Notes: generated from the letters alone by a model not told the origin. A DNA stretch of 64,000 nucleotides from Chitinophaga cymbidii (GCF_007992715.1 NZ_BKAU01000004.1:558001-622000), one strand, 5' to 3'. Positions 49,429 through 59,023 are shown, counted from the stretch's first letter. Translations and numbers: made by a program.

Positions 49429-50373
49429 ATGAAGAGATCACTGCTGCTGATATTGTTGGCGATAACTTGTTCAGTTTCCTGTCGGAAGGCCAAAGATGCT
49501 GCACCCGCTGCCGGTACGCCTTTTTCAACGATCAGGTTACGGTTGACGGGGGATATGCTCATTGCTGAATCTCCACTGCCTCATGGCCGTTGGGCAGGCA
49601 ATATTTCCGGCAACGCGCGGGAATTGAGAGATAGCACATTATACGCGGTGATGGTTTACAGTGGAACACCGTATTCCCACACTGTCACCAGGGGATTATT
49701 TAATAACCCTGATTCGATAGTACTGGATTTACCTGCAAGCGGCCAGTTTACTATCACAGTGATCGCGGTGAAACGAGGGACAGGCACCGGGATATATTAC
49801 ACCTGGAAGGACGATATTCAATATTATGGTTCTCCTTTTTACAGTACGATAACTAACAGAATGGACGCCTCCCCAGGACATCCTATGACAGATTCAATGT
49901 ATTATTTTGCTTTTGATCCGGAGGATTCCACCAGGCATTTACCCCAAAGCGGGACCCCGGAAATAGATGCATACAAAGGAGATACGGCGATCGATGCTTC
50001 GTTGCTGCCGGCATCAATTACGCTGGCTCTGAGAAGGAAGGCATTTGGGATGAGGTTCAGTGCTACCGGATTTAGCACCGGAAAACTGGTTGCCGAGTTT
50101 AGCAATACGTCCTTGCCGCCTAAGATCTTTACACCGGAAAATATAGGAAGCAAAGATTTTATTCACTCATATGATTTCGGAAATCACGGTTGGTTTTCAT
50201 TGCCTGTCAAGATCAGCTGGATAAAACCTGCTGGTGATACCGTTGTCCTGAATGAAAAATCGGTGCTGTTCAAACGCAACGTCCTGAGGCACATCCACAT
50301 AACCATCCCCGAAACCGGCCGCACCAGCTCCGGCAACGCCGTACTGAGCTATTCCGAAGAGCCCCTCCGATAA
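49429..50373 (+). CDS. fimbrillin-like lipoprotein, paralogue 3 of 3
   Basis: 314 residues, lipoprotein signal MKRSLLLILLAITCSVSC (Cys18). It shares the paralogue layout (STIRLRLTGDMLIAESPLPHGR, DSTLYAVMVYSGTPY, ITLALRRKAFGMRFSATGF, LFKRNVLRHIHITIPE) but is more diverged and has a shorter N-terminal linker. It starts 11 bases after paralogue 2, so it is cotranscribed. It is the last gene before a terminator. The group probably forms surface lipoproteins of SusE/F-like or pilus-anchor type; neither can be proven from the sequence. Confidence 0.68.
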   Translation: MKRSLLLILLAITCSVSCRKAKDAAPAAGTPFSTIRLRLTGDMLIAESPLPHGRWAGNISGNARELRDSTLYAVMVYSGTPYSHTVTRGLFNNPDSIVLDLPASGQFTITVIAVKRGTGTGIYYTWKDDIQYYGSPFYSTITNRMDASPGHPMTDSMYYFAFDPEDSTRHLPQSGTPEIDAYKGDTAIDASLLPASITLALRRKAFGMRFSATGFSTGKLVAEFSNTSLPPKIFTPENIGSKDFIHSYDFGNHGWFSLPVKISWIKPAGDTVVLNEKSVLFKRNVLRHIHITIPETGRTSSGNAVLSYSEEPLR

Positions 50374-50398
50374 AATTGCAATCATAGCATACCAATTT

Positions 50399-50434
50399 GA
50401 AATCCTGGCATCAGCGCCGGGATTTCTGTTTTTC
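50399..50434 (+). terminator. intrinsic terminator after the lipoprotein triplet
   Basis: gaaatcctgg (50399-50408) pairs with ccgggatttc (50417-50426) with one G-U pair and an 8-base loop, then tgtttttct. It is 25 bases after the stop at 50373. Confidence 0.75.
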
Positions 50435-50442
50435 TACATTTG
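50435..50442 (+). promoter_or_regulatory. -7 promoter element of the PA14/sorting-domain gene
   Basis: TACATTTG, a perfect TAnnTTTG, begins immediately after the terminator and lies 41 bases before the ATG at 50484. Terminator and promoter back to back indicate that the large gene is its own unit. Confidence 0.55.
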
Positions 50443-50483
50443 CCCCGATACAAAAAATTGTTTACCCAATTTAAAATTACCCT

Positions 50484-53400
50484 ATGGACCAAAATCAGGG
50501 AAGGGCCTTCCCGCGTTGCGCCCTTATCTTAACAGCACTCGTATTATTATTCACCGGAGCGGCAAAAGCCATGATCCGGGATTCCCTGCCCAATCCCGCG
50601 GTCAGCTTTTCCTTCACCCTCGGCAGCACGCTCCGCACCAGCGCCGGCGTATACACGGAAGACAGTGTGCTGGTCAAAACCCTCTGGAGCGGCATTACCT
50701 ATTCCTCCGGCACGCATACCGCCACCTGGGACGGTACTACCGACGAAGGAACGCTGGCGGCTGACGGAAATTACAAAGTGCGGGTGCTCAGCAACAACGT
50801 GCAATACGCATGGGAGGGCACCATCGGCAATAACTCCGATGCGGACACCGGCGCTTCCGTGCAGGGCGGATACGCGCCGATCATCACCATGGCCGTCGCC
50901 GGGCAGTACGCCTACATTGCCAAGGGCTATTCTGAAGGCACGCCCAGCCAGGTCAAGTTCAACCTGAACACGCCACGCGCCGGGATTCAGATTCAGCCGC
51001 CTGGTGAGAACACCGGCCAGCAGACCACCTTCGTGGCCAGCGACAGCACCAATGTGTACTGGGCGGGTAATGATCCGTTCAACAAGACGCTGTATTTCAT
51101 CTTCGCTACAAGAACGAGCGACGACCAGGAAGTGACCTTCCCGGTATACGGAAGCCCCGTAGACGCCGCACGCGGAAAGCTGTACAAAAGCTGCATCGAC
51201 ACGGTGAAAAATGAAAATTCCATCATCACCGGCATGGCGGTGCAGCCCACCGGTAAGTTCCTCTTCGTTTCGCACGGTCAGCTGAATGCCCTGCATGTAT
51301 TGGATAAAACCACCGGTCAGCTGCTGCAAACGCTTTCCTACACCGCGCCGGGCGTACTCGCCACCGATACGGCCAATCATCTCTGGATGGCACATACTTC
51401 CGGCGGCAGCGGAACGATCGAACAATTTTCCGTGGACACGAGCGGCATCCTCACGTCTACCGGCGTTACCGTCTCCGGCGTTATCAAACCGCTCGCACTT
51501 GGCGTTTCGCCCGACAACCAGCTGATCGTGGCGGCGGACGGTGATTCCACCAGCCAGCAGCTGAAAGCCTACAGCAACCTTACCGGCGCCGCCAGCTGGA
51601 CGTACGGCCTCGCGGGCGGTTACGTGAACGGTCCGGATGTTACGAACGACAAGTTTTATTTCCGGGACGTACGCAGTACCATGAATACTTTCATCGCTTT
51701 TGAGGCCGATGGCTCTTTCTGGGTGGGAGATCCCGGAAACTGCCGCGTACAGCATTATGCGGCCGACCGGACTTTCATCGACAACATCCTGTACCAGCCC
51801 AATTTCTATAGCTGCTTTGTGGATTACAATAATCCCACGCGCGTATTCGGCGCGTTCCGGGAATACGAGATCGACTACAGCAAACCGCTCGCCCGGAACA
51901 ACGGTTCCTGGAAGCTGGTGAAAAACTGGGGATACAATGTGCCCGCGGCCTATGCAAATCAATACAACATCCTGCGGAACGTGAACACCCTGAGCAATGG
52001 CCGCACCTACGCCCTGTTGCGCAAATTGGGCACTACGAAATGGGAGGTGGTGGAGCTTCCGGCTTCCGGCAATCTGCGGTTTACCAATACGCTGGTGGAG
52101 GTGGATAATACCCATCTTTATCCTGATGGATCGTTGCGGAAAGTGACCCGCCTTTTCCTGAACCAGCCTACAGTATGGTCTAAACGCGAACTGACGGGAT
52201 TTGATGGCGCCAACAACCCGCAATGGGGGGCATTTACAACGGTCGCCAAAACGCAACCCGCCACCGCGTCCGACCCCGGCTATTGGGGAGATGCAAACAG
52301 ATTAAGACCCGGTGAGGTGACCTCCTCCGGCATCGTGCTCTCTTTCGATGGCGCCGGCGCGCATGCGGGGTTTGACAATTATCACCTCGGCGGCGTCAGG
52401 GTGGGAGACAGCACCTGGCTGTGGCGTGTGGCGCCCAGCACAACAAAAGATTACAATGGCCCGTTCCCGCCGGACGGAGCTTATGACATCGGCAACGGTG
52501 TACAGTATTCCGGCGTTTCCGCCATGGCGGTAGACCGACATATCTTTTGGGGATATCACGGCGAATTCTGGAAAAACAGCCAGACCAACAAATGGAACCA
52601 CGTGTATGACGATGGCCTTTTCGTAGGGCAATTCGGGATCACAGGCCCGGAAGTTGCCGGGAAACTGGCTCCCGCGGAAATGGCGGGCAATGCCTTCAGT
52701 GCCAACATGATCCGGATGGGCGACACGGCTTACCTCTATCACAATGATGAGGGGCTGAAGCTCAGCGGCGGCATCCACCGCTGGCGGGTGACGGGGCTGA
52801 GCACCGTGCAGGAACAGGAAGTACCCGTCAGCTTTTCCATGACGGGCAATGGCCTGTTGGCATCCTACTACAACGGCACCGATCTCAACAACATGCGGCT
52901 GGCAAAGCACCGCATCGACAGCACCGTGCATATGGACCTGGCAGATACGGACCTCGCCGATACCACCGATTTCTCCGTGAGCTGGACGGGCTACATCGTG
53001 CCGCAGTACTCTGAATTATACACCTTGTACGCCAATGCCAATAAAAGAGTACGGTTATGGGTAAACGACAAAATGCTGATCGATACCACTGGTCCCGGTG
53101 AGTTTAAAGATAGCCTGATCCTCGCGGCAGGACAGCGTTATCCCGTACGCCTGGAAATCATGCAGGACGGCGGCGGTGCGGTTGCCTCGCTGTTATGGAG
53201 CAGCAGCAGCCAGCCAAAAGCGGAAGTGCCTTACAGCAGGCTATACCCGGCTCCGGCGCCTGATTATTCTGGCGGTTACGACCTGCTGGAAAATCTGCCG
53301 TTCAGGAGTATTATGGAGGATAGCATGTATGGGTGGAGGAGAGATCCGGTTCCGGAAGACTACACAGACCAATACACGAAATACTGGTCTGTAAAGACCA

Positions 53401-54239
53401 ATATCAAGACATATGCAACGAAGGACCGCGATGTGTATATCCGGTTCCGGTCCAAAATAGCGAATACCGTCGCGACGGTTGACCGTGACCTCGGAGAGGT
53501 CAGCAGCGCCGCGTGGGAATTGTCCGGCGACCTGAATTATGAACGGAACTATCCGAATGAAGATTCGCTTAAACTGGGCCCGGATGGTAACGGCGGCAGC
53601 TTCATGGAAGTGCTGGACGATCAGGGCAGGGTGATCGTACGTTTCTTCTGGAACATGAAATACAGGTCCAAAGACACGCGCCTGTACGCCAACAACAAGA
53701 TCATCATCAATGGTCATAATGATGTGATGAAGCCGATTTATTCCGTGGCGCAACCGTTCAGCATCAACATGTCCGGCGACAGCGCAACGGTTACCTACGC
53801 TGATTTCCCACCCGTGACCGTTGCCGCGCTGGACACGGCCGCGCATACGGACAAGCCCGCAAAAGTGCGGTTCTATTGCTGGTATAAAAGCTGGAACTCC
53901 GACCGCATCATTGATATCAGTCGCCTGAAATTCGCGCTCGGCACCCCAATGCCGCTGCTGATGAGGAACAGCAATTCAGAGCAGCTGAAGGAACCTTTGC
54001 AGCCGCAACCGCCGGTATTCAAAGTGTTCCCGAATCCCGTGAACGGCGCCACCTTCTATATCCGTTTCACAGACCCGGTGACGAAGGATGTACGTGTAAG
54101 GATCACCGATATGTCCGGTAAAACGGTGTTTTACAAACGCATCAGCGGGAGTGTTGTGGAACTGGACAGGAAGCTGCCTGCGGGAGTGTATATCGTGACG
54201 GTGAATGAGAAACATTCATCGAAGTTGATGGTATATTGA
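50484..54239 (+). CDS. large secreted protein: FlgD-like Ig, beta-propeller, PA14, type IX sorting domain
   Basis: 1251 residues. Signal segment (about 13-30, CALILTALVLLFTGAAKA). The region about 35-120 resembles a FlgD-type Ig sandwich (TYSSGTHTATWDGTTDEGTLAADGNYKVRVL). From about 125 to 770 the sequence has propeller-like repeats (ADGSFWVGDPGNCRVQHYAADRTF). A PA14 domain (about 785-925: MTGNGLLASYYNGTDLNNM, FSVSWTGYIVPQYSELYTLY, NKRVRLWVNDKMLID) follows. The last 75 residues (VFPNPVNGATFYIRF ... DRKLPAGVYIVTVN) match the type A sorting domain of type IX secretion, so the protein is exported to the surface or medium. Carbohydrate binding by PA14 is likely. Its substrate and any catalysis are unknown. 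Confidence 0.85.
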   Translation: MDQNQGRAFPRCALILTALVLLFTGAAKAMIRDSLPNPAVSFSFTLGSTLRTSAGVYTEDSVLVKTLWSGITYSSGTHTATWDGTTDEGTLAADGNYKVRVLSNNVQYAWEGTIGNNSDADTGASVQGGYAPIITMAVAGQYAYIAKGYSEGTPSQVKFNLNTPRAGIQIQPPGENTGQQTTFVASDSTNVYWAGNDPFNKTLYFIFATRTSDDQEVTFPVYGSPVDAARGKLYKSCIDTVKNENSIITGMAVQPTGKFLFVSHGQLNALHVLDKTTGQLLQTLSYTAPGVLATDTANHLWMAHTSGGSGTIEQFSVDTSGILTSTGVTVSGVIKPLALGVSPDNQLIVAADGDSTSQQLKAYSNLTGAASWTYGLAGGYVNGPDVTNDKFYFRDVRSTMNTFIAFEADGSFWVGDPGNCRVQHYAADRTFIDNILYQPNFYSCFVDYNNPTRVFGAFREYEIDYSKPLARNNGSWKLVKNWGYNVPAAYANQYNILRNVNTLSNGRTYALLRKLGTTKWEVVELPASGNLRFTNTLVEVDNTHLYPDGSLRKVTRLFLNQPTVWSKRELTGFDGANNPQWGAFTTVAKTQPATASDPGYWGDANRLRPGEVTSSGIVLSFDGAGAHAGFDNYHLGGVRVGDSTWLWRVAPSTTKDYNGPFPPDGAYDIGNGVQYSGVSAMAVDRHIFWGYHGEFWKNSQTNKWNHVYDDGLFVGQFGITGPEVAGKLAPAEMAGNAFSANMIRMGDTAYLYHNDEGLKLSGGIHRWRVTGLSTVQEQEVPVSFSMTGNGLLASYYNGTDLNNMRLAKHRIDSTVHMDLADTDLADTTDFSVSWTGYIVPQYSELYTLYANANKRVRLWVNDKMLIDTTGPGEFKDSLILAAGQRYPVRLEIMQDGGGAVASLLWSSSSQPKAEVPYSRLYPAPAPDYSGGYDLLENLPFRSIMEDSMYGWRRDPVPEDYTDQYTKYWSVKTNIKTYATKDRDVYIRFRSKIANTVATVDRDLGEVSSAAWELSGDLNYERNYPNEDSLKLGPDGNGGSFMEVLDDQGRVIVRFFWNMKYRSKDTRLYANNKIIINGHNDVMKPIYSVAQPFSINMSGDSATVTYADFPPVTVAALDTAAHTDKPAKVRFYCWYKSWNSDRIIDISRLKFALGTPMPLLMRNSNSEQLKEPLQPQPPVFKVFPNPVNGATFYIRFTDPVTKDVRVRITDMSGKTVFYKRISGSVVELDRKLPAGVYIVTVNEKHSSKLMVY

Positions 54240-54252
54240 GGTACTAAATGAC

Positions 54253-54289
54253 AAGGAGGGGCACTGCAAAAACAGGATAGCCCCTCCTT
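54253..54289. terminator. bidirectional intrinsic terminator
   Basis: aaggaggggc (54253-54262) pairs perfectly with gcccctcctt (54280-54289) over a 17-base loop. It has A-rich and T-rich flanks on both sides and lies between the convergent stops at 54239 (forward) and 54290 (reverse). Confidence 0.88.
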
Positions 54290-55357
54290 TTATTTAGACC
54301 GGTTTTCCAGCGATTTGATCCTTTCTTTTAATTGTTGCATGTCCTCATTCATCTGGATGATGTACAACATTTGTTCTTCAACTTTTTGCACAAGCCTTCT
54401 GTTTATTTCACCCAGATCGATGCCCTCTCTTTCTACTTCCGATGCTGCAGGCATATCCGGGAGATGTTTATTTTTCCTGATGTATTGGTTGACTTCTTCC
54501 AATGATGGCAGTGTAAATTTTTCATCGAAAACATAATCAGGCCAGTTACTATAGGATTTGACTTTCACTTTTGTAAAAATCCCGCTGCCATTAACGGCAA
54601 GCCTGTAGCCCTTGGTGTCAGAAGTTCCGATGCCGACCGATCCATCGGCCTTTACCATCAGGAGGTTTTTGCCCACCGTATTGACAGCAAAGATATTATT
54701 GTTAGCCGGTCTCGTTCCCGTTTTAGTCCTTCCATCAACCATTACAGCCGCATAGCTAGTGTCAGATCCCACTGGAACAAAGTCATCCGCCTCTCCAATG
54801 AGATATAGCCCCGAAGGCTTTCCGGGCACATAGGCTCTTCCCATAATAGTGGGAATAAAATAGCCGGAAGCAGAGGTTCCGTTTTGGATATTCAGATAGC
54901 CATCGGAGGTCGGTATGTTCGATTGGGTAAATTTTCCGATAACAGCACCCTGTACGCCATTAACATGTAGTTTTGAGGTAGGCGCAGCGGTTCCTATTCC
55001 GACATAACTATTTGACCGCTGAATGGTAAATGCTGAGTACAGATAGTTTCCGGTATTATTATACCCCCATATGGTGAAATCTGAGCCGCTGTTTCCGGTG
55101 CCTTCCACACCAAAAAGACCGATGTTCCAACGGAGGCCTGTAGGGGTGCTATCCGTAGATAGCAGGCTAATATGTCCTATGCCGGCAGCACTGGAGCCTG
55201 CGGTTGTACGAAACCTGGTGGCGCGGCCTTCCCCGAAAATTCTAAAGTTGGCAGGCTGTACTGTATCCAGTTGGTTATTAATATACGATTGCGCATCAGC
55301 AGCATGTATGCACAACAAAAGTGGAATGAAAATGAGGCAAAGGAATTTGATTTTCAT
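54290..55357 (-). CDS. tail-fibre-like secreted protein
   Basis: 355 residues with signal peptide MKIKFLCLIFIPLLLCIHAADAQ. The middle has the pattern SNSYVGIGTAAPTSKLHVNG and ADGSVGIGTSDTKGYRLAVNG, commonly found in Bacteroidota fibre or adhesin-type proteins. The C-terminus (about 275-355) has WPDYVFDEKFTLPSLEEVNQYI, NKHLPDMPAASEV and a predicted coiled coil (LVQKVEEQMLYIIQMNEDMQQLKERIKSLENR), consistent with a trimerising fibre end. It is probably exported. Convergent with the large PA14 gene and divergent from the fatty-acid hydroxylase gene. AT-richer than its neighbours; possibly transferred. Confidence 0.75.
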   Translation of the reverse strand: MKIKFLCLIFIPLLLCIHAADAQSYINNQLDTVQPANFRIFGEGRATRFRTTAGSSAAGIGHISLLSTDSTPTGLRWNIGLFGVEGTGNSGSDFTIWGYNNTGNYLYSAFTIQRSNSYVGIGTAAPTSKLHVNGVQGAVIGKFTQSNIPTSDGYLNIQNGTSASGYFIPTIMGRAYVPGKPSGLYLIGEADDFVPVGSDTSYAAVMVDGRTKTGTRPANNNIFAVNTVGKNLLMVKADGSVGIGTSDTKGYRLAVNGSGIFTKVKVKSYSNWPDYVFDEKFTLPSLEEVNQYIRKNKHLPDMPAASEVEREGIDLGEINRRLVQKVEEQMLYIIQMNEDMQQLKERIKSLENRSK

Positions 55358-55441
55358 GTTATTTGACTTATTGGTTTAGGGAGATGTGGGTTATCTGAGC
55401 AAATTACATTTTTGTTGAATGCATTTTTCATCCTTTTTTTA

Positions 55442-55471
55442 CAACTCAACCCCCAAATCCTGCAACTCAAC
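55442..55471. promoter_or_regulatory. spaced direct repeat, candidate LytTR-binding site
   Basis: caactcaac occurs at 55442-55450 and 55463-55471, two exact 9-base copies separated by 12 bases (21 bases start to start, two helical turns). LytTR-type regulators generally bind paired 9-base direct repeats at such a spacing. It is 45 bases upstream of the first gene of an operon that itself ends with a LytTR regulator, so it fits an autoregulatory site. Confidence 0.5.
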
Positions 55472-55515
55472 GGAAATTTCGCGGAATCCCACCCGCATAT
55501 GCCAATATTGCAGGC

Positions 55516-56139
55516 ATGAAACCGGAAAAAATCCATAACAAGGGGCAGGCCTCGCTTTTCAGGAGCAAATTCCTGGAAGTGCTGACCAAAACACACCCGC
55601 TGGTGATCTTCTGTATCTATCTGCCCCTTATCGGGTATATGCTTTATTTCAGCTACACAGCGTTGCATTTTTCGTTGCTGCGTATACTGCTGACATTTTT
55701 CGGGGCGGTGCTGTTCTGGAGCTTTTTTGAATACATCGCTCACCGCTACCTTTTCCACTGGGTGAGCGAACGTCCGTCCATCCGCCGTTTTACATATGTG
55801 CTGCATGGCAATCATCATGAGTTTCCGCGGGACAAACAGCGGCTCTTCATGCCGCCGGTGCCGAGCATTATCATTGCAGCGGTGCTGTTCAGTCTGTTCT
55901 ATTTGCTGATGGGCGATCACGCTTTTGTCTTTTTTCCGGGATTCATTACCGGCTACCTCGCTTACGGCAGCATGCATTACGCTATTCATGCCTGGGCGCC
56001 ACCGTTCAAATGGATGAAGCCGCTGTGGCGCAATCATCATCTGCATCATTATAAGGATGAAGAACGCGGTTTCGGCGTCAGCTCTACGTTGTGGGATCTT
56101 GTTTTTGGAACGATGTTCAAATCCCGGGAGGGGAAATAA
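55516..56139 (+). CDS. fatty-acid/sterol hydroxylase-superfamily membrane enzyme
   Basis: 207 residues with 4 membrane segments and the clustered His boxes of the di-iron hydroxylase superfamily: HRYLFH, HGNHHEFPRD and HNHHLHHYKDEERGFG (written RNHHLHHY in the protein). The size and box order fit the fatty-acid 2-hydroxylase type rather than a desaturase, but the exact position cannot be read. It works in the inner membrane with O2. It is the first gene of a five-gene unit, with the next gene 2 bases downstream. A LytTR-like repeat pair lies upstream. Confidence 0.85.
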   Translation: MKPEKIHNKGQASLFRSKFLEVLTKTHPLVIFCIYLPLIGYMLYFSYTALHFSLLRILLTFFGAVLFWSFFEYIAHRYLFHWVSERPSIRRFTYVLHGNHHEFPRDKQRLFMPPVPSIIIAAVLFSLFYLLMGDHAFVFFPGFITGYLAYGSMHYAIHAWAPPFKWMKPLWRNHHLHHYKDEERGFGVSSTLWDLVFGTMFKSREGK

Positions 56140-56140
56140 T

Positions 56141-56935
56141 ATGCATACAGCAACTTATACACTGATCACCGGCGCCAGCTCCGGGCTGGGAAAGGAGTTT
56201 GCGATCCAGTGCGCCGCGCTTGGCAGGAACCTGATCCTGATCGCCCTGCCGGGCGGCAACTGTGCGTCCATTGCGCGGAACCTCGCGGCGGAATTCGGCA
56301 TCAAAGCGGAAGTATTCGAATTTGATCTGACGGACAGCCTGGCACTGCAATCACATGTGGAGCACATCATGACGCACTTTAACGTGGACTTTCTCATCAA
56401 TAACGCCGGTATGGGCGGCACTTCCGCCATCATGGATACTTCATTGGAGCGCATCGACCAGATCATCCAGCTGAACGTGCGGAGCACGGCATTGATCACC
56501 CGCCTGCTGATCCCGCACCTGCTGAAAAATCCGAAGAGCTATATCATGAACATTTCCAGCATGGCGGCTTTCACGCCTATCGCTTACAAAACGGTATATC
56601 CCGCATCCAAAGCCTTTATATCCTCCTTTTCACTGGGCCTCCGCGAGGAATTCGCCGGCACGGGCCTTTCCGTCAGCGTGGTATATCCCGGTCCCATTAT
56701 GACCAATTCCAACACCACCCGGCGCATCATCAGTCAGGGCCTCAAAGGCAAGATGGGCCTGCTGTCTACCCCCGAGCTGGCAGCCATCGCACTGCGGAGA
56801 ACATTGCTGCATGATCCGGTGATCATTCCCGGGCTGATGAACAGGATCAACCATTTACTGATGAACCTGTTACCTTTGGGTATGAAGCTCAGGATCGTAT
56901 CCCGGGAAGTCAAAAAAGAAATACAATATGCCTGA
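56141..56935 (+). CDS. SDR-family reductase (3-ketoacyl / 3-ketosphinganine type)
   Basis: 264 residues from the ATG at 56141, one base after the hydroxylase stop; the upstream extension in the open frame lies inside the previous gene. Cofactor motif TLITGASSGLGKEFA, LINNAGMGG, active-site SSMAAF and YPASKAF (Tyr-x-x-x-Lys). The sequence belongs to the classical SDR branch that includes 17-beta-hydroxysteroid dehydrogenase 12-like ketoacyl reductases and 3-ketodihydrosphingosine reductases. C-terminal hydrophobic residues (MNRINHLLMNLLPLGMKL) suggest membrane association. It overlaps the following epimerase gene by 8 bases. Confidence 0.88.
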   Translation: MHTATYTLITGASSGLGKEFAIQCAALGRNLILIALPGGNCASIARNLAAEFGIKAEVFEFDLTDSLALQSHVEHIMTHFNVDFLINNAGMGGTSAIMDTSLERIDQIIQLNVRSTALITRLLIPHLLKNPKSYIMNISSMAAFTPIAYKTVYPASKAFISSFSLGLREEFAGTGLSVSVVYPGPIMTNSNTTRRIISQGLKGKMGLLSTPELAAIALRRTLLHDPVIIPGLMNRINHLLMNLLPLGMKLRIVSREVKKEIQYA

Positions 56936-57923
56936 ACGCAATAAAGTGCTGGTGACCGGCGGCAACGGATTTCTCGGCTCCAACCTCACCCGCGAATTGT
57001 ACCGCCTTGGCTACGACGTGCGGGTGTTGATCCGCCCCAATGCGGACATCAAAGGCATTGCGGACATTCCCTGCGAGATCTTCCGCGGGCATATCGACCG
57101 GGAAGAAGATGTATTGCAGGCCGTAGACGGATGCCGCCTCGTGATCCATGCCGCTTCTGTCACGGAGCAGTGGGCCATTGCCTACGAAGAATACGAGCGG
57201 GTCAACTTCACCGGCACGCAGCACATCGTAAACGCCTGCCTCGCTTACGGCGTGGAGCGGCTGGTGCATGTGAGCACCGCCAACACCATCGGGCCGGGCA
57301 GTAAAGAGAAGCCGGGAACGGAGCTGAACGGGTTTACGCTGTTCCATGCCAATTCGGGTTACATCAATACCAAATACCTCGCGCAGCAATATGTGCTGGA
57401 GCAGGTGGAGCGCAGGCAGCTGCCGGCCGTGATCGTCAATCCCACTTTCATGATCGGGCCGAATGATGTAAAGCCCAGCTCGGGCAAGCTGCTGCTGTAC
57501 GGGCTGCACAAAAAAATCCTGTTTTATCCGCCGGGCGGAAAAAATTTCGTTTATATTCATGATGTGTGCCAGGGCATTATCAACGCCCTGCACAAAGGCG
57601 AAACGGGGAATTGCTACCTGCTGGCAGGGCAGAACCTCAGCTACCAGGAGTTCTTCGGGCTGGTGGACAGACTGGAAAACAGGCCGCGATGGCTGATCCG
57701 CATTCCGGGATTCTTGCTGAAGCTGGCCGGCTTTGCCGGCGGGATCAGGAAATGGGTGACGGGATCGCCGGGAAAACTGAACCCCTCTACCGCTTACATG
57801 CTTTGCCTGGACAACTATTACTCCGGCAGGAAAGCGGAAACGGAATTGTCCATCTGCTACACCCCCGCCGAGGAGGCGGTACGCAAGGCATTGCAATGGT
57901 TTAAAGAGCATAATTATTATTGA
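56928..57923 (+). CDS. extended-SDR NAD-dependent epimerase/dehydratase-family protein
   Basis: 331 residues. NAD-binding start VLVTGGNGFLGSNLTRELY, VIHAASVTEQW, VSTANTIGPGS and the catalytic pair YINTKYLAQQY (Tyr-x-x-x-Lys). The DFR/3-beta-HSD-like branch has many members that reduce lipid or flavonoid-type ketones; in ceramide biosynthesis, the CerR reductase is in this superfamily, which would fit the neighbouring hydroxylase and SDR genes. Substrate identity is inference. It overlaps both neighbours (8 bases upstream; start of the kinase gene in the stop codon). Confidence 0.85.
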   Translation: MPERNKVLVTGGNGFLGSNLTRELYRLGYDVRVLIRPNADIKGIADIPCEIFRGHIDREEDVLQAVDGCRLVIHAASVTEQWAIAYEEYERVNFTGTQHIVNACLAYGVERLVHVSTANTIGPGSKEKPGTELNGFTLFHANSGYINTKYLAQQYVLEQVERRQLPAVIVNPTFMIGPNDVKPSSGKLLLYGLHKKILFYPPGGKNFVYIHDVCQGIINALHKGETGNCYLLAGQNLSYQEFFGLVDRLENRPRWLIRIPGFLLKLAGFAGGIRKWVTGSPGKLNPSTAYMLCLDNYYSGRKAETELSICYTPAEEAVRKALQWFKEHNYY

Positions 57924-59023
57924 TGAACGAAGAACAAGCAAGCGCGGAAAGCAACGAATTCCTGATAAAGTTACCCGAGAGCCGCTGGTTCCGTTACTTG
58001 TCCAGGATACTCATTCTGTACATTTTCAGTTTGATCTTCAAGTCCTTCGACCTTTCATTTATCAACGACGTAGGCAATTACACTTTCCGTTCGCACATTT
58101 TCAGCCTTTATTTCGTGCTGCTGGGCCTGCTGGTCTGGGAAGGCGCCACCTGGCTGACGCGCATTGTGGAAAAGATATCCGCGCATGCCAGCGTATTTGT
58201 CCGTTTGCTCATCATCTGCTGCGTGCTGCTGGTGTACGGCGCATTCACCGCATTTCTATTTGCTTTCGTATACTCGGTCACCGATATCTGGCTGTATAAT
58301 GAATACGAAGCCTGGAAGCATTTTACAGCGTTTAGCTATGATATGATATTCGGCATCTTCATGTTTTACATCATCGCCGTATGTTTCAACGGCATCATCC
58401 TGTATTACAAAAGATGGAAGGAATACCAGGTGCAGACGGAAAGGCTGATGCGGGAAAACATACAGGCAAAATATGATGCGCTCCGCAACCAGATAGAGCC
58501 GCATTTTTTCTTTAATTCGCTGAGCGTGCTCACCAACCTCGTTTACAAAAGCGCGGACCTTTCAGCGGAATATATCACGCAGCTCGCCAAGATCTATCGG
58601 TATATCCTCGACAAGAAATTCGAGAACCTGGTGAGCATACAAACGGAGCTGGACTTCCTGGAATCCTACCTTTTTCTTATCAGCATCCGCCATCAGAACA
58701 GCATCGTCTTTTCCGAAGAGATAGAAGAGAAGGTGAAGGAAAAAGGCATGATCCCGCCGGCCACGCTGCAAATGCTGGTAGAGAACGCCATCAAGCACAA
58801 CCGCTTTTCTTCGAATGACCCATTAAAGATCACCATAAAAAGTGAAGACGGGTTCCTGCTGATCTCCAATCCGCTGAAAACAAAGGCCCTCCGTGAAATG
58901 TCGCCGGGCATAGGGCTGGACAATATCCGTAAACGTTATGAGCTGGCCAGCAACAGCTCCATTGAAATACTGGAATCCGTTGATTATTTTATCGTAAAAA
59001 TACCGATCATCACTGCGCCATGA
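57923..59023 (+). CDS. LytS-type sensor histidine kinase
   Basis: 366 residues starting at the ATG that overlaps the epimerase stop (TGATG). Four membrane helices (about 25-45, 55-78, 92-120 and 130-160) precede the His_kinase domain with QIEPHFFFNSLSVLTNLVYKS (phospho-His in EPHFFFN) and the ATP-binding pieces MLVENAIKHNRFSS and GIGLDNIRKRYE. It phosphorylates the LytTR regulator immediately downstream (4-base overlap). The signal is unknown; membrane-embedded sensing of lipid or envelope state is possible, given the operon. Confidence 0.92.
   Translation: MNEEQASAESNEFLIKLPESRWFRYLSRILILYIFSLIFKSFDLSFINDVGNYTFRSHIFSLYFVLLGLLVWEGATWLTRIVEKISAHASVFVRLLIICCVLLVYGAFTAFLFAFVYSVTDIWLYNEYEAWKHFTAFSYDMIFGIFMFYIIAVCFNGIILYYKRWKEYQVQTERLMRENIQAKYDALRNQIEPHFFFNSLSVLTNLVYKSADLSAEYITQLAKIYRYILDKKFENLVSIQTELDFLESYLFLISIRHQNSIVFSEEIEEKVKEKGMIPPATLQMLVENAIKHNRFSSNDPLKITIKSEDGFLLISNPLKTKALREMSPGIGLDNIRKRYELASNSSIEILESVDYFIVKIPIITAP

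Noticed and set aside
50547..52256. 569-codon reverse-strand frame in the large PA14 gene
   Set aside because: Antisense frame; forward protein has signal, PA14 and sorting domain.
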